Notes: generated by a model from the sequence alone, not told the origin. A stretch of DNA of 64,000 bases from Allobosea sp039673065 (GCF_039673065.1 NZ_JBDJKW010000004.1:62001-126000); one strand, 5' to 3'. Shown: positions 24,886-33,901, numbered from the stretch's first letter. Translations and numbers: made by a program.

Positions 24886-26337
24886 ATGCTCCAGCTCAAC
24901 GATCCGACCCTCCTGAAGACGCAGTGCCATGTCGGCGGGGCCTGGCTCGGCGAGGGCGTCGACGTCGTCGACAACCCGGCGACGGGCGAGGAACTGGCGA
25001 AGGTGCCGCGCTTCGGCGAGGTGGAGACGGTGGCCGCGGTCGAGGCCGCCAAGCGCGCCTTCAAGCCGTGGGCGCGCAAGAGCGCCAAGGAGCGCTCGCA
25101 GATCCTGCGCAAATGGTTCGAGCTGATCATGGCCAACCAGGAGGACCTGGCGCGGATCATGACGGCCGAGCAGGGCAAGCCGCTGGCCGAGGCGCGCGGC
25201 GAGGTGGCCTATGCCGCCTCCTTCGTCGAGTTCTACGCCGAGGAAGCCAAGCGCATCTATGGCGAGACCATTCCCTCGCCCTTCCCGAACTCGCGCATCA
25301 TTGTGCAGAAGCAGCCTGTCGGCGTCTGCGCCGCGATCACGCCCTGGAACTTCCCGGCCGCGATGATCACCCGCAAATGCGCGCCCGGCCTCGCCGCCGG
25401 CTGCACCTTCGTGGTCAAGCCGGCGCCGGACACGCCGCTGACCGCGCTCGCCCTGATCGAACTGGCGATCCGCGCCGGCTTCCCCGAGGGCGTGCTCAAC
25501 ACCGTCACCGGCGACGCGGTCGCGATCGGCAAGGTGATGACCTCGCATCCGGCGATCCGCTTCATCGGCTTTACCGGCTCGACGCCGGTCGGCAAGCTGC
25601 TGATGCAGCAGGCCGCCTCGACGGTGAAGAAGGTCGGGCTCGAGCTCGGCGGCAACGCGCCCTTCATCGTCTTCGACGACGCCGATCTCGACGCGGCCGT
25701 GCAGGGCGCGATCGCCGCCAAGTACCGCAACATGGGCCAGACCTGCGTCTGCACCAACAGGCTTTTCGTGCAGGACGGCATCCACGACGCCTTCGTCGAG
25801 GCCTTCGCCGCCGAGGTCGCCAAGCTGAAGGTCGGCAATGGCACCGAGGCCGGCGTGACCCAGGGGCCGCTGATCAACGCCCGCGCCGCCGACAAGGTCG
25901 AGCGCCACGTCGCCGATGCCGTGGAGAAGGGCGCCAGGGTCGTGGTCGGCGGTAAGCGCCACGCGCTGGGGCGCACCTTCTTCGAGCCGACCGTGCTCGC
26001 CGGCGCCACCACGCAGATGCTGGTCTCGCGCGAGGAGATCTTCGGCCCCGTCGCCCCGGTCTACCGCTTCGGCAGCGAGGACGAGGTCATCGCGCTCGCC
26101 AACGACACGCCCTTCGGCCTGGCGGCATATTTCTACACGAAGGATCTCGGCCGGGCCTTCCGTGTCGCGGAGGAGCTGGAATACGGCATGGTCGGCATCA
26201 ACTCGGCGATGCTCGGCACCGAGGTCGCGCCCTTCGGTGGCGTCAAGGAATCGGGCCTCGGCCGCGAGGGCTCGCTCCACGGCATCGAGGAGTTCGTCGA
26301 GATCAAGTACATGCTGATGGGCGGCCTCGGCGCGTGA
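24886..26337 (+). CDS. gabD: NAD(P)-dependent succinate-semialdehyde dehydrogenase
   Basis: A 483-residue aldehyde dehydrogenase that oxidises succinate semialdehyde to succinate in GABA breakdown. Catalytic Glu253 lies in GLELGGNAPF and the nucleophile Cys287 in GQTCVCTNR. The cofactor region includes TPWNFPAAM and VVKPAPDTPL, and the Gly-rich motif is FTGSTPVGK. The second cysteine two residues after the nucleophile is a known SSADH feature. Close homologues such as glutarate semialdehyde dehydrogenase cannot be excluded. The stop overlaps the rpiA start by four bases (GTGA), so the two share a transcript. Confidence 0.9.
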   Translation: MLQLNDPTLLKTQCHVGGAWLGEGVDVVDNPATGEELAKVPRFGEVETVAAVEAAKRAFKPWARKSAKERSQILRKWFELIMANQEDLARIMTAEQGKPLAEARGEVAYAASFVEFYAEEAKRIYGETIPSPFPNSRIIVQKQPVGVCAAITPWNFPAAMITRKCAPGLAAGCTFVVKPAPDTPLTALALIELAIRAGFPEGVLNTVTGDAVAIGKVMTSHPAIRFIGFTGSTPVGKLLMQQAASTVKKVGLELGGNAPFIVFDDADLDAAVQGAIAAKYRNMGQTCVCTNRLFVQDGIHDAFVEAFAAEVAKLKVGNGTEAGVTQGPLINARAADKVERHVADAVEKGARVVVGGKRHALGRTFFEPTVLAGATTQMLVSREEIFGPVAPVYRFGSEDEVIALANDTPFGLAAYFYTKDLGRAFRVAEELEYGMVGINSAMLGTEVAPFGGVKESGLGREGSLHGIEEFVEIKYMLMGGLGA

Positions 26338-27044
26338 GCGACGCGCTCAAGCGGGCTGCGGCGCAAGCCGCGCTGGCGCTGGTCGAGCCGGGAATGCGGC
26401 TCGGCCTCGGCACGGGCTCGACGGCGAAGCACTTCGTCGACGGGCTCGGCGCCCGCGTGGCGCAGGGGCTCGCCATCCTCTGCGTCGCCACCTCGGAGGC
26501 GACGCAGGCGCAGGCCGAGCGCCTGCGCATCCCGATGACGACGCTCGACGAGACGCCGGAGCTCGACCTGACGGTCGACGGCGCCGACGAGCTCGACGGC
26601 CGCCTGCGCCTGATCAAGGGCGGCGGCGCGGCCCTGCTGCGCGAGAAGATCGTCGCTGCGGCCTCGCGCCGGATGGTGGTGATCGCCGCTGCGGCGAAGG
26701 CGGTCGACATGCTCGGCCGCTTTCCGCTGCCGATCGAGGTGGTGCCGTTCGGCCTGGGCGCCACACGCCGCGCGATCGTAGAGGCCATGGCGTCAGCCGG
26801 CGCCGCGGGCGAGCTGGTGCTTCGCCTGAAGGACGACGGCGCCCCGCTGGCGACCGATGGCGGCCATCTCATCCTCGACGCGCATCTCGGCCGCATCCCC
26901 GATCCGGAGGCGTTGGCGCTGGCGCTCTCGCAGGTGCCGGGGGTGATGGAGCACGGGCTGTTCATCGGCCTCGCCACGGCGGCCTTCGTCGCCGGGCCGG
27001 ACGGCGTGACGGTGATCGGCGACCCGGCGGCCAGCCGGGGCTGA
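26334..27044 (+). CDS. rpiA: Ribose-5-phosphate isomerase A
   Basis: A 236-residue enzyme of the pentose phosphate pathway. It shows the phosphate-binding GLGTGST at 24-30, the catalytic DGADE at 82-86, and KGGGAALLREK starting at 95. The C-terminal HGLFIGLATAAFVAG is typical. It begins with GTG overlapping the gabD stop. Coupling of an aldehyde dehydrogenase with rpiA is not an obvious pathway link and may reflect only shared transcription. Confidence 0.95.
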   Translation: MSDALKRAAAQAALALVEPGMRLGLGTGSTAKHFVDGLGARVAQGLAILCVATSEATQAQAERLRIPMTTLDETPELDLTVDGADELDGRLRLIKGGGAALLREKIVAAASRRMVVIAAAAKAVDMLGRFPLPIEVVPFGLGATRRAIVEAMASAGAAGELVLRLKDDGAPLATDGGHLILDAHLGRIPDPEALALALSQVPGVMEHGLFIGLATAAFVAGPDGVTVIGDPAASRG

Positions 27045-27069
27045 GCATTCCGCCCATGATGCGGCCGCA

Positions 27070-27086
27070 AAAGTGGTTTCCACTTT
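27070..27086. repeat. Short palindromic element (AAAGTGG-N3-CCACTTT)
   Basis: A perfect 7-bp inverted repeat with a TTT loop in an otherwise unremarkable gap. Words like this, often with ACCGGTTTCCACTTTT flanks, occur widely between genes of Hyphomicrobiales as small dispersed repeats (general knowledge). No second full copy was found in the window. Confidence 0.4.
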
Positions 27087-27184
27087 GGCTGTACATGTTC
27101 TAAGAGCGGCACGCTGGCGCCTTGCTCCCGTGGACAGGCGCCGACGGGCCTCGCCCGTTCAGGAATCCGACAAGGGGTACTCGC

Positions 27185-27679
27185 ATGATCCGTCAAAGCC
27201 TCGCCGGCGCGCTGCTCTCGCTGGCGCTGCTCGTCGCGCCCGCGCAGGCGCAGACGGCGCCGACGCCGGACCATCTCAAGGCGGCCCGCGAGGTGGTGGT
27301 CGCCTCCGGCATGGCCCAGTCCTTCGACGCGATCTACCCCGAATTCTCCGCCCGCGTGCGCCAGACCATCGGCGTGACCCGTCCGGAGATGCAGAAGGAC
27401 ATGGATGCGGTGCTCGAGAGCCTGAAGGCCGACGCCGACGCCAAGCGCACCGAGATCGTCGACACCACCGCGCGCGTCTTCGCCAGCAAGATGACGGAGT
27501 CCGACCTCAAGGAGGTCGCGGCCTTCTTCAACTCGCCGGTCGGCCAGCGCTACAACGCGCACCGCAACGAGATCATCGACGAGGTCTTCACCCTGCTCCA
27601 GCCCTGGAGCGTGGCGACCAGCAACTTCCTGTTCGATCGTTTCAACGCCGAGATGCGCAAGCGCGGCCACCAGCTCTGA
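27185..27679 (+). CDS. DUF2059 domain-containing exported protein
   Basis: A 164-residue protein with a signal peptide (MIRQSLAGALLSLALLVAPAQAQ). The mature part is helical, with ESDLKEVAAFFNSPVGQRYN near residues 105-125, the hallmark of DUF2059, preceded by a long charged helix. The domain is common in periplasmic proteins of alphaproteobacteria; its function is not known. The ATG is preferred over one 63 bases upstream because of AAGGGG just before it and the clean signal peptide. A strong terminator follows, so the gene is its own unit. Confidence 0.85.
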   Translation: MIRQSLAGALLSLALLVAPAQAQTAPTPDHLKAAREVVVASGMAQSFDAIYPEFSARVRQTIGVTRPEMQKDMDAVLESLKADADAKRTEIVDTTARVFASKMTESDLKEVAAFFNSPVGQRYNAHRNEIIDEVFTLLQPWSVATSNFLFDRFNAEMRKRGHQL

Positions 27680-27703
27680 GCCTGGCGCCTCGCCTCTGAG
27701 ATC

Positions 27704-27734
27704 AGGCCGCCGGCTTCGTGCCGGCGGCCTTTTT
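27704..27734 (+). terminator. Intrinsic terminator after the DUF2059 gene
   Basis: A perfect 11-bp stem (AGGCCGCCGGC / GCCGGCGGCCT) with a TTCGT loop is followed by a run of T residues. It lies about 25 bases past the stop. Confidence 0.9.
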
Positions 27735-27914
27735 CTTAAAAATCGCGCCTCAGTTCACAGAGCCTCTGCCACTGACATTCTCCGTGGATGGCCCGTGATG
27801 GCGCAGCGGCCGCATCCGCTGAAGGTCTTTGCACCACATTTCGTCGTCCCTGCCGCCGACGCCCGCGGAGTTTCGACTAGTCGCGGTCGTGCCGTTTCGA
27901 GTAAGCCCCTGCGC

Positions 27915-29186
27915 ATGACCGCTTCGCCCGCCGCAGCCGCCGCTCCCGCCTATCCCGAGCCGGCGCGCGTCCGCCGCCTGCGGCTGGCCGGCGAAGCCTG
28001 CCTGGTGCTGCTGCCGATCTTGATGTGGCTGGCCAACCGCTCGGCGCCGCTGCTGCTCGGGCTCGGTGCCGCTGCCTATCTCGCCGCCGTGCTGGCGGCC
28101 GGGGAGGGGCGGGCGCTGGCCGGGCGCCTGCGGGCGCTGCTCGGCACCCCGCCGGCACTGGCGCTGGGCTGCTTCCTGTTCTGGGCGCTGCTCTCGATCG
28201 GCTGGAGCCATGACAGGCCGGGCTCGCTGCGCGCCTATGGCGAACTCGTGCTGCCGCTCGGCTTCGCGCTGCTGATCGCGGCCTCTGGCCGCTTCCGCCC
28301 GTCGCCGGGCTTCTGGCGGGCGCTGGCGCTGGCGCTGATCCTCGCCGGCGCCATGATGGTGGTGGAACTCGCCTCCGGCCTGTCGCAGCGGGCCGCGCTT
28401 GGCACCGGCAAGCTGATGGGCTTCGTCTTCAATCGTCCGATGATCGTGCTGATGGTGCTGGTGCTGCCGACCGTGCAGGCGCTCTGGTCGCGGCCGGGCG
28501 CCGCACTGGCTGATCGCGGGCTGGCCGTGATCTGCGTGCTGGTGGTGACGTTCTGCGTCTTCCGCTCCGAGAGCGAGGCGGCCAAGCTCGGCCTCGCCGT
28601 CGCCTGGGCCTGCTGGCTCGGCGCCGCCCTGCTGCCGCGGCTGTCGCGCATCACGGTGGCTACCGCCTTCGTCGCCACCATGGCGATCGCGCCGGCCATC
28701 GGGCCGCTCGCCGACAAGGCGCTGCCGAAGGCTGTCGTCACCAGCTTCGACGAGATGAGCTCGCGCGCCCGCATCGACATCTGGCAGAGCTTCGGCGAGG
28801 TCGCGACGGCCCGCCCCGTCACCGGTACCGGCTTCGGCTCGGCCGCGAGCATGCAGAACAACCGCGTCGTCGCCGAGGTCTCGCACGAGCATCGCGCCAT
28901 GCTGGCCGCCGGCCATCCGCACGACATGCCGCTGCAGAGTTGGGTCGAGACAGGCCTCGTCGGCGCGACGCTGCTGACGGTGGCTGGGCTGCTCGCTTTG
29001 CGCGGGCTCGCCGGGCTGTCGGCGCGTGACCTCGCGCCGCGGCTGGCGCTGTTCGCCGGCGCCTTCTCGGTCGCGACCGTCGGGCACGGCGCCTGGCAGG
29101 GCTGGTGGATCGCGGCGCTGGCGCTGGCCGTCCTCCTCTTCACGCATGATATCCGGCCCGGACCTGAAAGGGATGGCGATGGCTGA
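27915..29186 (+). CDS. O-antigen ligase / polymerase family membrane protein
   Basis: A polytopic membrane protein, about 423 residues from the chosen ATG, with some ten hydrophobic helices. The Wzy_C signature lies in the long periplasmic loop: GTGFGSA, then the ligase-type stretch HPHDMPLQSWVETGLVG. Such proteins join O-antigen or other glycans to lipid A, or polymerise them. No LPS genes are nearby, so the acceptor is unknown. A longer reading from 27795 would add 40 residues that look non-coding. The last codons overlap the start of the gor gene. Confidence 0.8.
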   Translation: MTASPAAAAAPAYPEPARVRRLRLAGEACLVLLPILMWLANRSAPLLLGLGAAAYLAAVLAAGEGRALAGRLRALLGTPPALALGCFLFWALLSIGWSHDRPGSLRAYGELVLPLGFALLIAASGRFRPSPGFWRALALALILAGAMMVVELASGLSQRAALGTGKLMGFVFNRPMIVLMVLVLPTVQALWSRPGAALADRGLAVICVLVVTFCVFRSESEAAKLGLAVAWACWLGAALLPRLSRITVATAFVATMAIAPAIGPLADKALPKAVVTSFDEMSSRARIDIWQSFGEVATARPVTGTGFGSAASMQNNRVVAEVSHEHRAMLAAGHPHDMPLQSWVETGLVGATLLTVAGLLALRGLAGLSARDLAPRLALFAGAFSVATVGHGAWQGWWIAALALAVLLFTHDIRPGPERDGDG

Positions 29187-30543
29187 TTTCGATGTCGACC
29201 TCTTCGTGATCGGTGCCGGCTCGGGCGGGACCCGGGCGGCGCGCATCGCCGCCGGCCATGGCGCCCGGGTGATGATCGCCGAGGAGGACCGGATCGGCGG
29301 CACCTGCGTGGTGCGCGGCTGCGTCCCCAAGAAGCTCTATGTCTATGCCAGCCGCTTCGCCGACGATTTCGCCGACGCTGCCGGCTTCGGCTGGACGCTG
29401 GGCGAGGCGCGCTTCGACTGGGGCACGCTGCGCGATGCGGTCGCGCGCGAGGTGACCCGGCTCTCCGGCCTCTATCGCAAGGGGCTGGAAGGCGCCGGCG
29501 TCGCCGTCCGCACCGAACGCGCCGTGGTCGCCGGCCCGCACGAGGTCCGCCTCGCCGGCGGCGATACGGTCCGCGCCCGCCATATCCTGGTCGCCACCGG
29601 CGGCTATCCGGCCTTCGACCCGCCAATCCCGGGCGGCGAGCTCGGCATCTCCTCGAACGAGGTCTTCCACCTGCCGAGCCTGCCGAAGCGCATGCTCGTG
29701 GTCGGCGGCGGCTATATCGCGCTGGAATTCGCCAGCGTCTTCGCCCGGCTCGGCGTCACCGTCACCGTGCTCCACCGCGGCGACAACATCTTGCGCGGCT
29801 TCGACGAGGATATCCGCACAAGGCTGCGCGACGCGCTCGCCCATGCCGGCATCACCCTGCGCCTCGGCTGCACGGTCGAGCGCATCGAACTGCTGGAGGA
29901 CGGCGTCCGCCGCGCCCATTGCGCCAGCGGCGCCCCGATCGACGCCGAGGTGATCCTGGTCGCGACGGGCCGGCGCCCCAACACGGTCGGGCTCGGCCTC
30001 GCCGAGGCCGGCGTCGCGCTCGGTCCGGTCGGCGAAGTGATCGTCGACGCGAACTCGGCGACCGCCGTACACTCGATCCATGCGGTCGGCGACGTCACCA
30101 ACCGCATCAACCTGACGCCGGTGGCGATCCGCGAGGGGCATGCTTTCGCCGACTCGACCTTCGGCGGCAAGCCCTGGACCGTCGATCACCACCTCGTGGC
30201 GTCGGCAGTGTTCACCACGCCGGAGATCGGAACGGTCGGGCTCTCCGAGCAGCAGGCGCGCGCGGCCGGCCATGAGCTGCGCATCTTCGAGACCGGGTTC
30301 CGCCCGATGAAGGCGACGATCTCCGGCCGCGAGGAGCGCATCTACATGAAGCTCGTCGTCGATGCGCAGAGCGACCGCATGCTCGGCGTGCACATTCTCG
30401 GCCACGATGCCGGCGAGATCATCCAGGCGGTGGCGATCGCCGTCAGCATGGGCGCGACCAAGGCGGATTTCGACCGCACGATCGCGCTGCACCCCAGCGC
30501 CGCCGAGGAACTGGTGACAATGCGGACGCCGCGGGCGGGCTGA
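29179..30543 (+). CDS. gor: Glutathione-disulfide reductase
   Basis: A 454-residue flavoprotein disulfide reductase that restores reduced glutathione using NADPH. FAD binding is by FVIGAGSGGTRAAR. The redox-active pair is Cys43 and Cys48 in GGTCVVRGCVPKK, the glutathione-reductase variant of the motif. The NADPH site contains VVGGGYIALEFA, and the C-terminal base is His438 with Glu443 in HPSAAEE. ATG 29179 is six bases after AAAGGG; ATG 29173 abuts that site. It overlaps the O-antigen-ligase-like gene by eight bases, an unexpected partner. Confidence 0.93.
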   Translation: MADFDVDLFVIGAGSGGTRAARIAAGHGARVMIAEEDRIGGTCVVRGCVPKKLYVYASRFADDFADAAGFGWTLGEARFDWGTLRDAVAREVTRLSGLYRKGLEGAGVAVRTERAVVAGPHEVRLAGGDTVRARHILVATGGYPAFDPPIPGGELGISSNEVFHLPSLPKRMLVVGGGYIALEFASVFARLGVTVTVLHRGDNILRGFDEDIRTRLRDALAHAGITLRLGCTVERIELLEDGVRRAHCASGAPIDAEVILVATGRRPNTVGLGLAEAGVALGPVGEVIVDANSATAVHSIHAVGDVTNRINLTPVAIREGHAFADSTFGGKPWTVDHHLVASAVFTTPEIGTVGLSEQQARAAGHELRIFETGFRPMKATISGREERIYMKLVVDAQSDRMLGVHILGHDAGEIIQAVAIAVSMGATKADFDRTIALHPSAAEELVTMRTPRAG

Positions 30544-30556
30544 GCCCGCCCGCGCG

Positions 30557-31285
30557 CTACTTGGTGCAGACGAAGAGCCGGTCGAGCCCCTGGAGTTCCA
30601 GCCCGTGCTTCTCGATGAGCCGGTGGCGCTCGCCTTCCTCCGGCGAGAAGCGGATCTCGTCTACCTTGAAGCCGACCGCCGCCAGCTTCTCCGGGAAGTC
30701 GCGCCCGTAGAGGCGGACATGGTCCCAGCCGCAGATGCGCTCGATCTCGGCGGCCGGCATGCCCGCGGGCGGCTCCCAGGTCTCTGCCCGGTTCTGGTCG
30801 AGCGGCACCGAGAAGAAGGCCTTCCCGCCGGGCTTCAGCACCCGGTAGCACTCCTGCATGCCCTTGGCGTCGGCTGGGACGTGCTCGAGGATGTGGTGGC
30901 AGATCAGATAGTCGAAATGCGCGTCGGCGAACTGGATCGCGGTGATGTCGACCACGGCGTTGGCGACCTTGCTGATCTTCACATCGCCGGCGACATAGCC
31001 GGGATTGTCCTTCCACAGGCGGAAGAACGGCCGCTCCGGCGAGAAGTGCAGCAGGGTCTTGCCCATCATCTCGATGCCGTTGCGGCGCAGATAGAGCCCC
31101 ATGATCCGGTCGCGCTCCTTGGAGGAGCAGTTGGGGCAGCGCGCCTCCGGCCGGGGCCCGACATCGAGAAAGCGCCCCTCATAGCCGCAGATGGTGCACT
31201 GGCGCGCGGGCCGCGATTCCAGGAATTGCTTGGGCCGGCGCAGGGCGCCGCGCAGATATTCCTGGACGAAGACGCTCAGATTCAT
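30557..31285 (-). CDS. SAM-dependent methyltransferase with N-terminal zinc ribbon
   Basis: A 242-residue protein. Four cysteines at 30, 33, 50 and 53 (QCTICG and CPNCSS) look like a zinc-ribbon placed ahead of a class I methyltransferase core. The core has FDYLICHHILEHVPAD (motif IV-like) and ECYRVLKPGGKAFFSVP (post-motif), typical of Methyltransf_11. Motif I is poorly defined, so SAM binding should be tested. Proteins of this layout often sit in glycan or surface-polysaccharide loci; the substrate is not evident. It is convergent with gor, with a 13-base gap. Confidence 0.78.
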   Translation of the reverse strand: MNLSVFVQEYLRGALRRPKQFLESRPARQCTICGYEGRFLDVGPRPEARCPNCSSKERDRIMGLYLRRNGIEMMGKTLLHFSPERPFFRLWKDNPGYVAGDVKISKVANAVVDITAIQFADAHFDYLICHHILEHVPADAKGMQECYRVLKPGGKAFFSVPLDQNRAETWEPPAGMPAAEIERICGWDHVRLYGRDFPEKLAAVGFKVDEIRFSPEEGERHRLIEKHGLELQGLDRLFVCTK

Positions 31286-31533
31286 GGTGGGGCCCGCGCG
31301 AGGGAAGGATGACCGGTTTCGGCTAGAGGGCTCTTGGGAGGCTGTCAATCGGCGTGCCGTGGCCGGAAATGCCGGCTCCGGGGCCGCCACGGCGCGCGCC
31401 GGCAGGGGGCTGCGACACCCTGCATGGCCGCCGCGGCCATTCCCGAGGTGGCCAGCGGCGCCCGGGGGGTGTATAGGCCGCCGGTCGCGCAAGGAGGTTA
31501 ACGCGCGCGGCACGTGCAATCAGGAGCAAGATG

Positions 31534-32919
31534 ATGTCCGAGCGGTGGACGCCCGAAAGCTGGAGGGCAAAGCCCGTCCAGCAGATGCCGGATTATCCGG
31601 ATCAGGCAGCCTTGAAGGCGGTTGAGCAGCAGCTCGCCGGCTTTCCGCCGCTCGTTTTTGCGGGCGAGGCGCGAAAGCTCAAGCGGGCGTTGAGCAAGGT
31701 CGCCGCCGGTGAGGCCTTCCTCCTCCAGGGTGGTGACTGCGCCGAGAGCTTCGGCGAGCATTCGGCCGACAACATCCGCGACTTCTTCCGTCTGTTCCTG
31801 CAGATGGCGGTGGTGCTCACCTTCGCCGGCGGCTCGCCGGTGGTGAAGGTCGGCCGGATAGCCGGCCAGTTCGCCAAGCCGCGTTCGGCGCCGATGGAGA
31901 GCATCGGCGGCGTCGAGCTGCCGAGCTACAAGGGCGACATCATCAACGACAACGAGTTCACGGCGGAATCGCGGGTTCCCGATCCGCGCCGCCAGCTCGA
32001 GGCCTATCGCCAGTCGGCGGCGACGCTCAACCTGCTGCGCGCCTTCGCGACCGGCGGCTACGCCAACCTCGACAACGCGCATCGCTGGATGCTCGGCTTC
32101 GTCAAGGACAGCCCGCAGTCGGACCGCTACCAGGAGGTGGCCGGGCGCATCACCGAGGCACTCGACTTCATGCGCGCCATCGGCATCGACCCGGAGACGC
32201 ATCCCGAGATGCGCTCGACGGAGTTCTACACCAGCCACGAGGCGCTGCTGCTCGGCTACGAGGAAGCGCTGACCCGCGTCGATTCGACCACCGGCGAATG
32301 GTACGACACCTCCGGCCACATGGTCTGGATCGGTGACCGCACCCGTCAGCTCGACCACGCCCATGTCGAGTTCTTCCGCGGCATCCGCAACCCGATCGGC
32401 CTTAAATGCGGCCCGTCCCTCAAGCCGGACGAGCTGCTGAAGCTGATCGAGGCGCTGGACCCGCAGAACCAGCCGGGCCGCCTGACGCTGATCGCCCGCT
32501 TCGGCGCGGACAAGGTGTTCGACCACCTGCCGGCGCTGGTGCGTGCCACCAAGCGCGAAGGCCGCAACGTCGTGTGGTCGTGCGATCCGATGCACGGCAA
32601 CACCGTCAAGGCGGCGAGCGGCTACAAGACCCGGCCCTTCGACATGATCATGACGGAGGTGAAGAACTTCTTCGCCGTCCATCAGGCCGAGGGCACCTAT
32701 GCCGGCGGCCTGCATCTGGAGATGACGGGCAAGAACGTCACCGAGTGCACCGGCGGCGCCCGCGGCATGACGGATGCGGACCTCAACGACCGCTATCACA
32801 CGGTCTGCGACCCGCGCCTCAACGCCGAGCAGGCGCTGGAGCTCGCCTTCCTCGTCGCCGAGCTGGTCAAGCGCGACCGGGCCGGCCGGGCGCGTCCGGA
32901 GGTCGAGGCGGCCGAGTGA
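31534..32919 (+). CDS. aroF: Class II 3-deoxy-7-phosphoheptulonate (DAHP) synthase
   Basis: A 461-residue enzyme of the shikimate pathway, condensing phosphoenolpyruvate and erythrose 4-phosphate. It is of the plant/AroA-II type, with WTPESWRAKPVQQMPDYPD near the N-terminus, LLQGGDCAESF around residue 64, RVGRIAGQ-like VKVGRIAGQFAKPRS, and WSCDPMHGNT with metal-binding Cys and His. ATG 31534 is seven bases after AGGAG; the ATG three bases earlier is too close. The gene stands alone, and a double hairpin follows. Feedback control is likely but cannot be read. Confidence 0.95.
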   Translation: MSERWTPESWRAKPVQQMPDYPDQAALKAVEQQLAGFPPLVFAGEARKLKRALSKVAAGEAFLLQGGDCAESFGEHSADNIRDFFRLFLQMAVVLTFAGGSPVVKVGRIAGQFAKPRSAPMESIGGVELPSYKGDIINDNEFTAESRVPDPRRQLEAYRQSAATLNLLRAFATGGYANLDNAHRWMLGFVKDSPQSDRYQEVAGRITEALDFMRAIGIDPETHPEMRSTEFYTSHEALLLGYEEALTRVDSTTGEWYDTSGHMVWIGDRTRQLDHAHVEFFRGIRNPIGLKCGPSLKPDELLKLIEALDPQNQPGRLTLIARFGADKVFDHLPALVRATKREGRNVVWSCDPMHGNTVKAASGYKTRPFDMIMTEVKNFFAVHQAEGTYAGGLHLEMTGKNVTECTGGARGMTDADLNDRYHTVCDPRLNAEQALELAFLVAELVKRDRAGRARPEVEAAE

Positions 32920-32928
32920 GGCTGCCTC

Positions 32929-32948
32929 TTCCCCGCTCAGGCGGGGAA
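32929..32948 (+). terminator. First hairpin behind the DAHP synthase gene
   Basis: A perfect 8-bp inverted repeat (TTCCCCGC / GCGGGGAA, TCAG loop) starts ten bases past the stop codon. It is followed by a second, longer hairpin. Together they form a tandem terminator or mRNA stabiliser. Confidence 0.5.
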
Positions 32949-32962
32949 TGTCGCGACGAAAC

Positions 32963-33000
32963 GACAAGGGGCCGCAGCGGCGACGCTGGGGCCCCTTGTC
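32963..33000 (+). terminator. Long interrupted hairpin between convergent genes
   Basis: Outer arms GACAAGGGGCC / GGCCCCTTGTC pair perfectly over 11 bp. An inner CAGCG / CGCTG stem with a GCGA loop extends it after one G:G mismatch. It separates the DAHP synthase gene from the convergent outer-membrane protein gene. T residues in the 3' arm give a partial T-tract. Confidence 0.7.
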
Positions 33001-33043
33001 TGTCGATCGTTCTTGTAAGGCCCAGCTGACCTAGCTTGCGCCT

Positions 33044-33901
33044 TCAGAATTTCAGCGCGGCGGCGACGCGGCCGGTGTTGACGGTCGTGGTCGTGCCCTC
33101 GACCTCGGCGAAGCGCACGATCTGGTATTCGGCGCGGAGGAAGAGATTGTCGGTCACCGCCCAGTCGACGCCGGCGCCGGCGCTCAGGCCGAAGGCGTAT
33201 TTGTTCTTGCGCGTCGCGCCGACCTGCAGCGGATAGCCGGCCCCCTGGAAACGCTGCTCGGTGGGGAGGCCCGCATTGGCGACGATGAGCGCATTGGCGT
33301 CGACCGTCGAGCGTGCGTCGAAGCGGCCGACCGCGCCGCCGAAGGTGGCGAAGGGCATGATGCGCCCATAGGTCCAGCCCATGCGCAGGCGCATCGTCGC
33401 ATAGTCGTTGAGCTTGGCGCTCTGGTTGGTGCGCAGGAAGACGTCAGTGACAGAGCCGCCAGACGTCGTGACCCGCCGCGCGATGTCGTCGTTGACGCTG
33501 TAGGCGTGGCCGGAGCGGGTATAGTCCGCCTCGAAGCCCAGCACGACGTCGCCGAACAGATAATTGTAGCCGAGGATGCCGAAGAACTGGCTGCCGCTGT
33601 CACGCTTGTCGGGCAGATTGCTGACCCAGCCGCCGGGATTGTACTCGGTTCCGATCAGCGTATTGCGAAAGGCGTGGTTCGCGAGCTTCTGTACGCCTTC
33701 GCCCGGCTTGAACTTGGTTTCGCTGACACCGGCGCCGCCGCCGAGATAGAAGCCCGACCAGTCGAAGCCCGGCGCGAAGACCGGGGCCGAGACGGGCTGG
33801 TCGATCTGCGTGCCGCGCAGATAGTCCGCGGCGATGGCGCCCGCGGGCAGGGCGGTCAGGCCGGCCAGGACGGCCGCCAGGGCTGAGGTGACAGCACGCA
33901 T
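33044..33901 (-). CDS. Outer-membrane beta-barrel protein (Omp25/31-like)
   Basis: A 285-residue outer-membrane protein. After a signal peptide (MRAVTSALAAVLAG...AIAADY) comes FDWSGFYLGGGAGVS, the standard first strand of the OmpA-like/Omp25 barrel family. Alternating aromatic strands include FGILGYNYLFGDVVLGFEADY and YATMRLRMGWTYGRIMPF. It ends in VAALKF with a C-terminal Phe, as needed for BAM insertion. The ATG at 33901 has GGAGAG upstream. Two direct repeats lie 56-84 bases before the start and may be operator sites. Its role is probably structural or immune-surface. Confidence 0.9.
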   Translation of the reverse strand: MRAVTSALAAVLAGLTALPAGAIAADYLRGTQIDQPVSAPVFAPGFDWSGFYLGGGAGVSETKFKPGEGVQKLANHAFRNTLIGTEYNPGGWVSNLPDKRDSGSQFFGILGYNYLFGDVVLGFEADYTRSGHAYSVNDDIARRVTTSGGSVTDVFLRTNQSAKLNDYATMRLRMGWTYGRIMPFATFGGAVGRFDARSTVDANALIVANAGLPTEQRFQGAGYPLQVGATRKNKYAFGLSAGAGVDWAVTDNLFLRAEYQIVRFAEVEGTTTTVNTGRVAAALKF

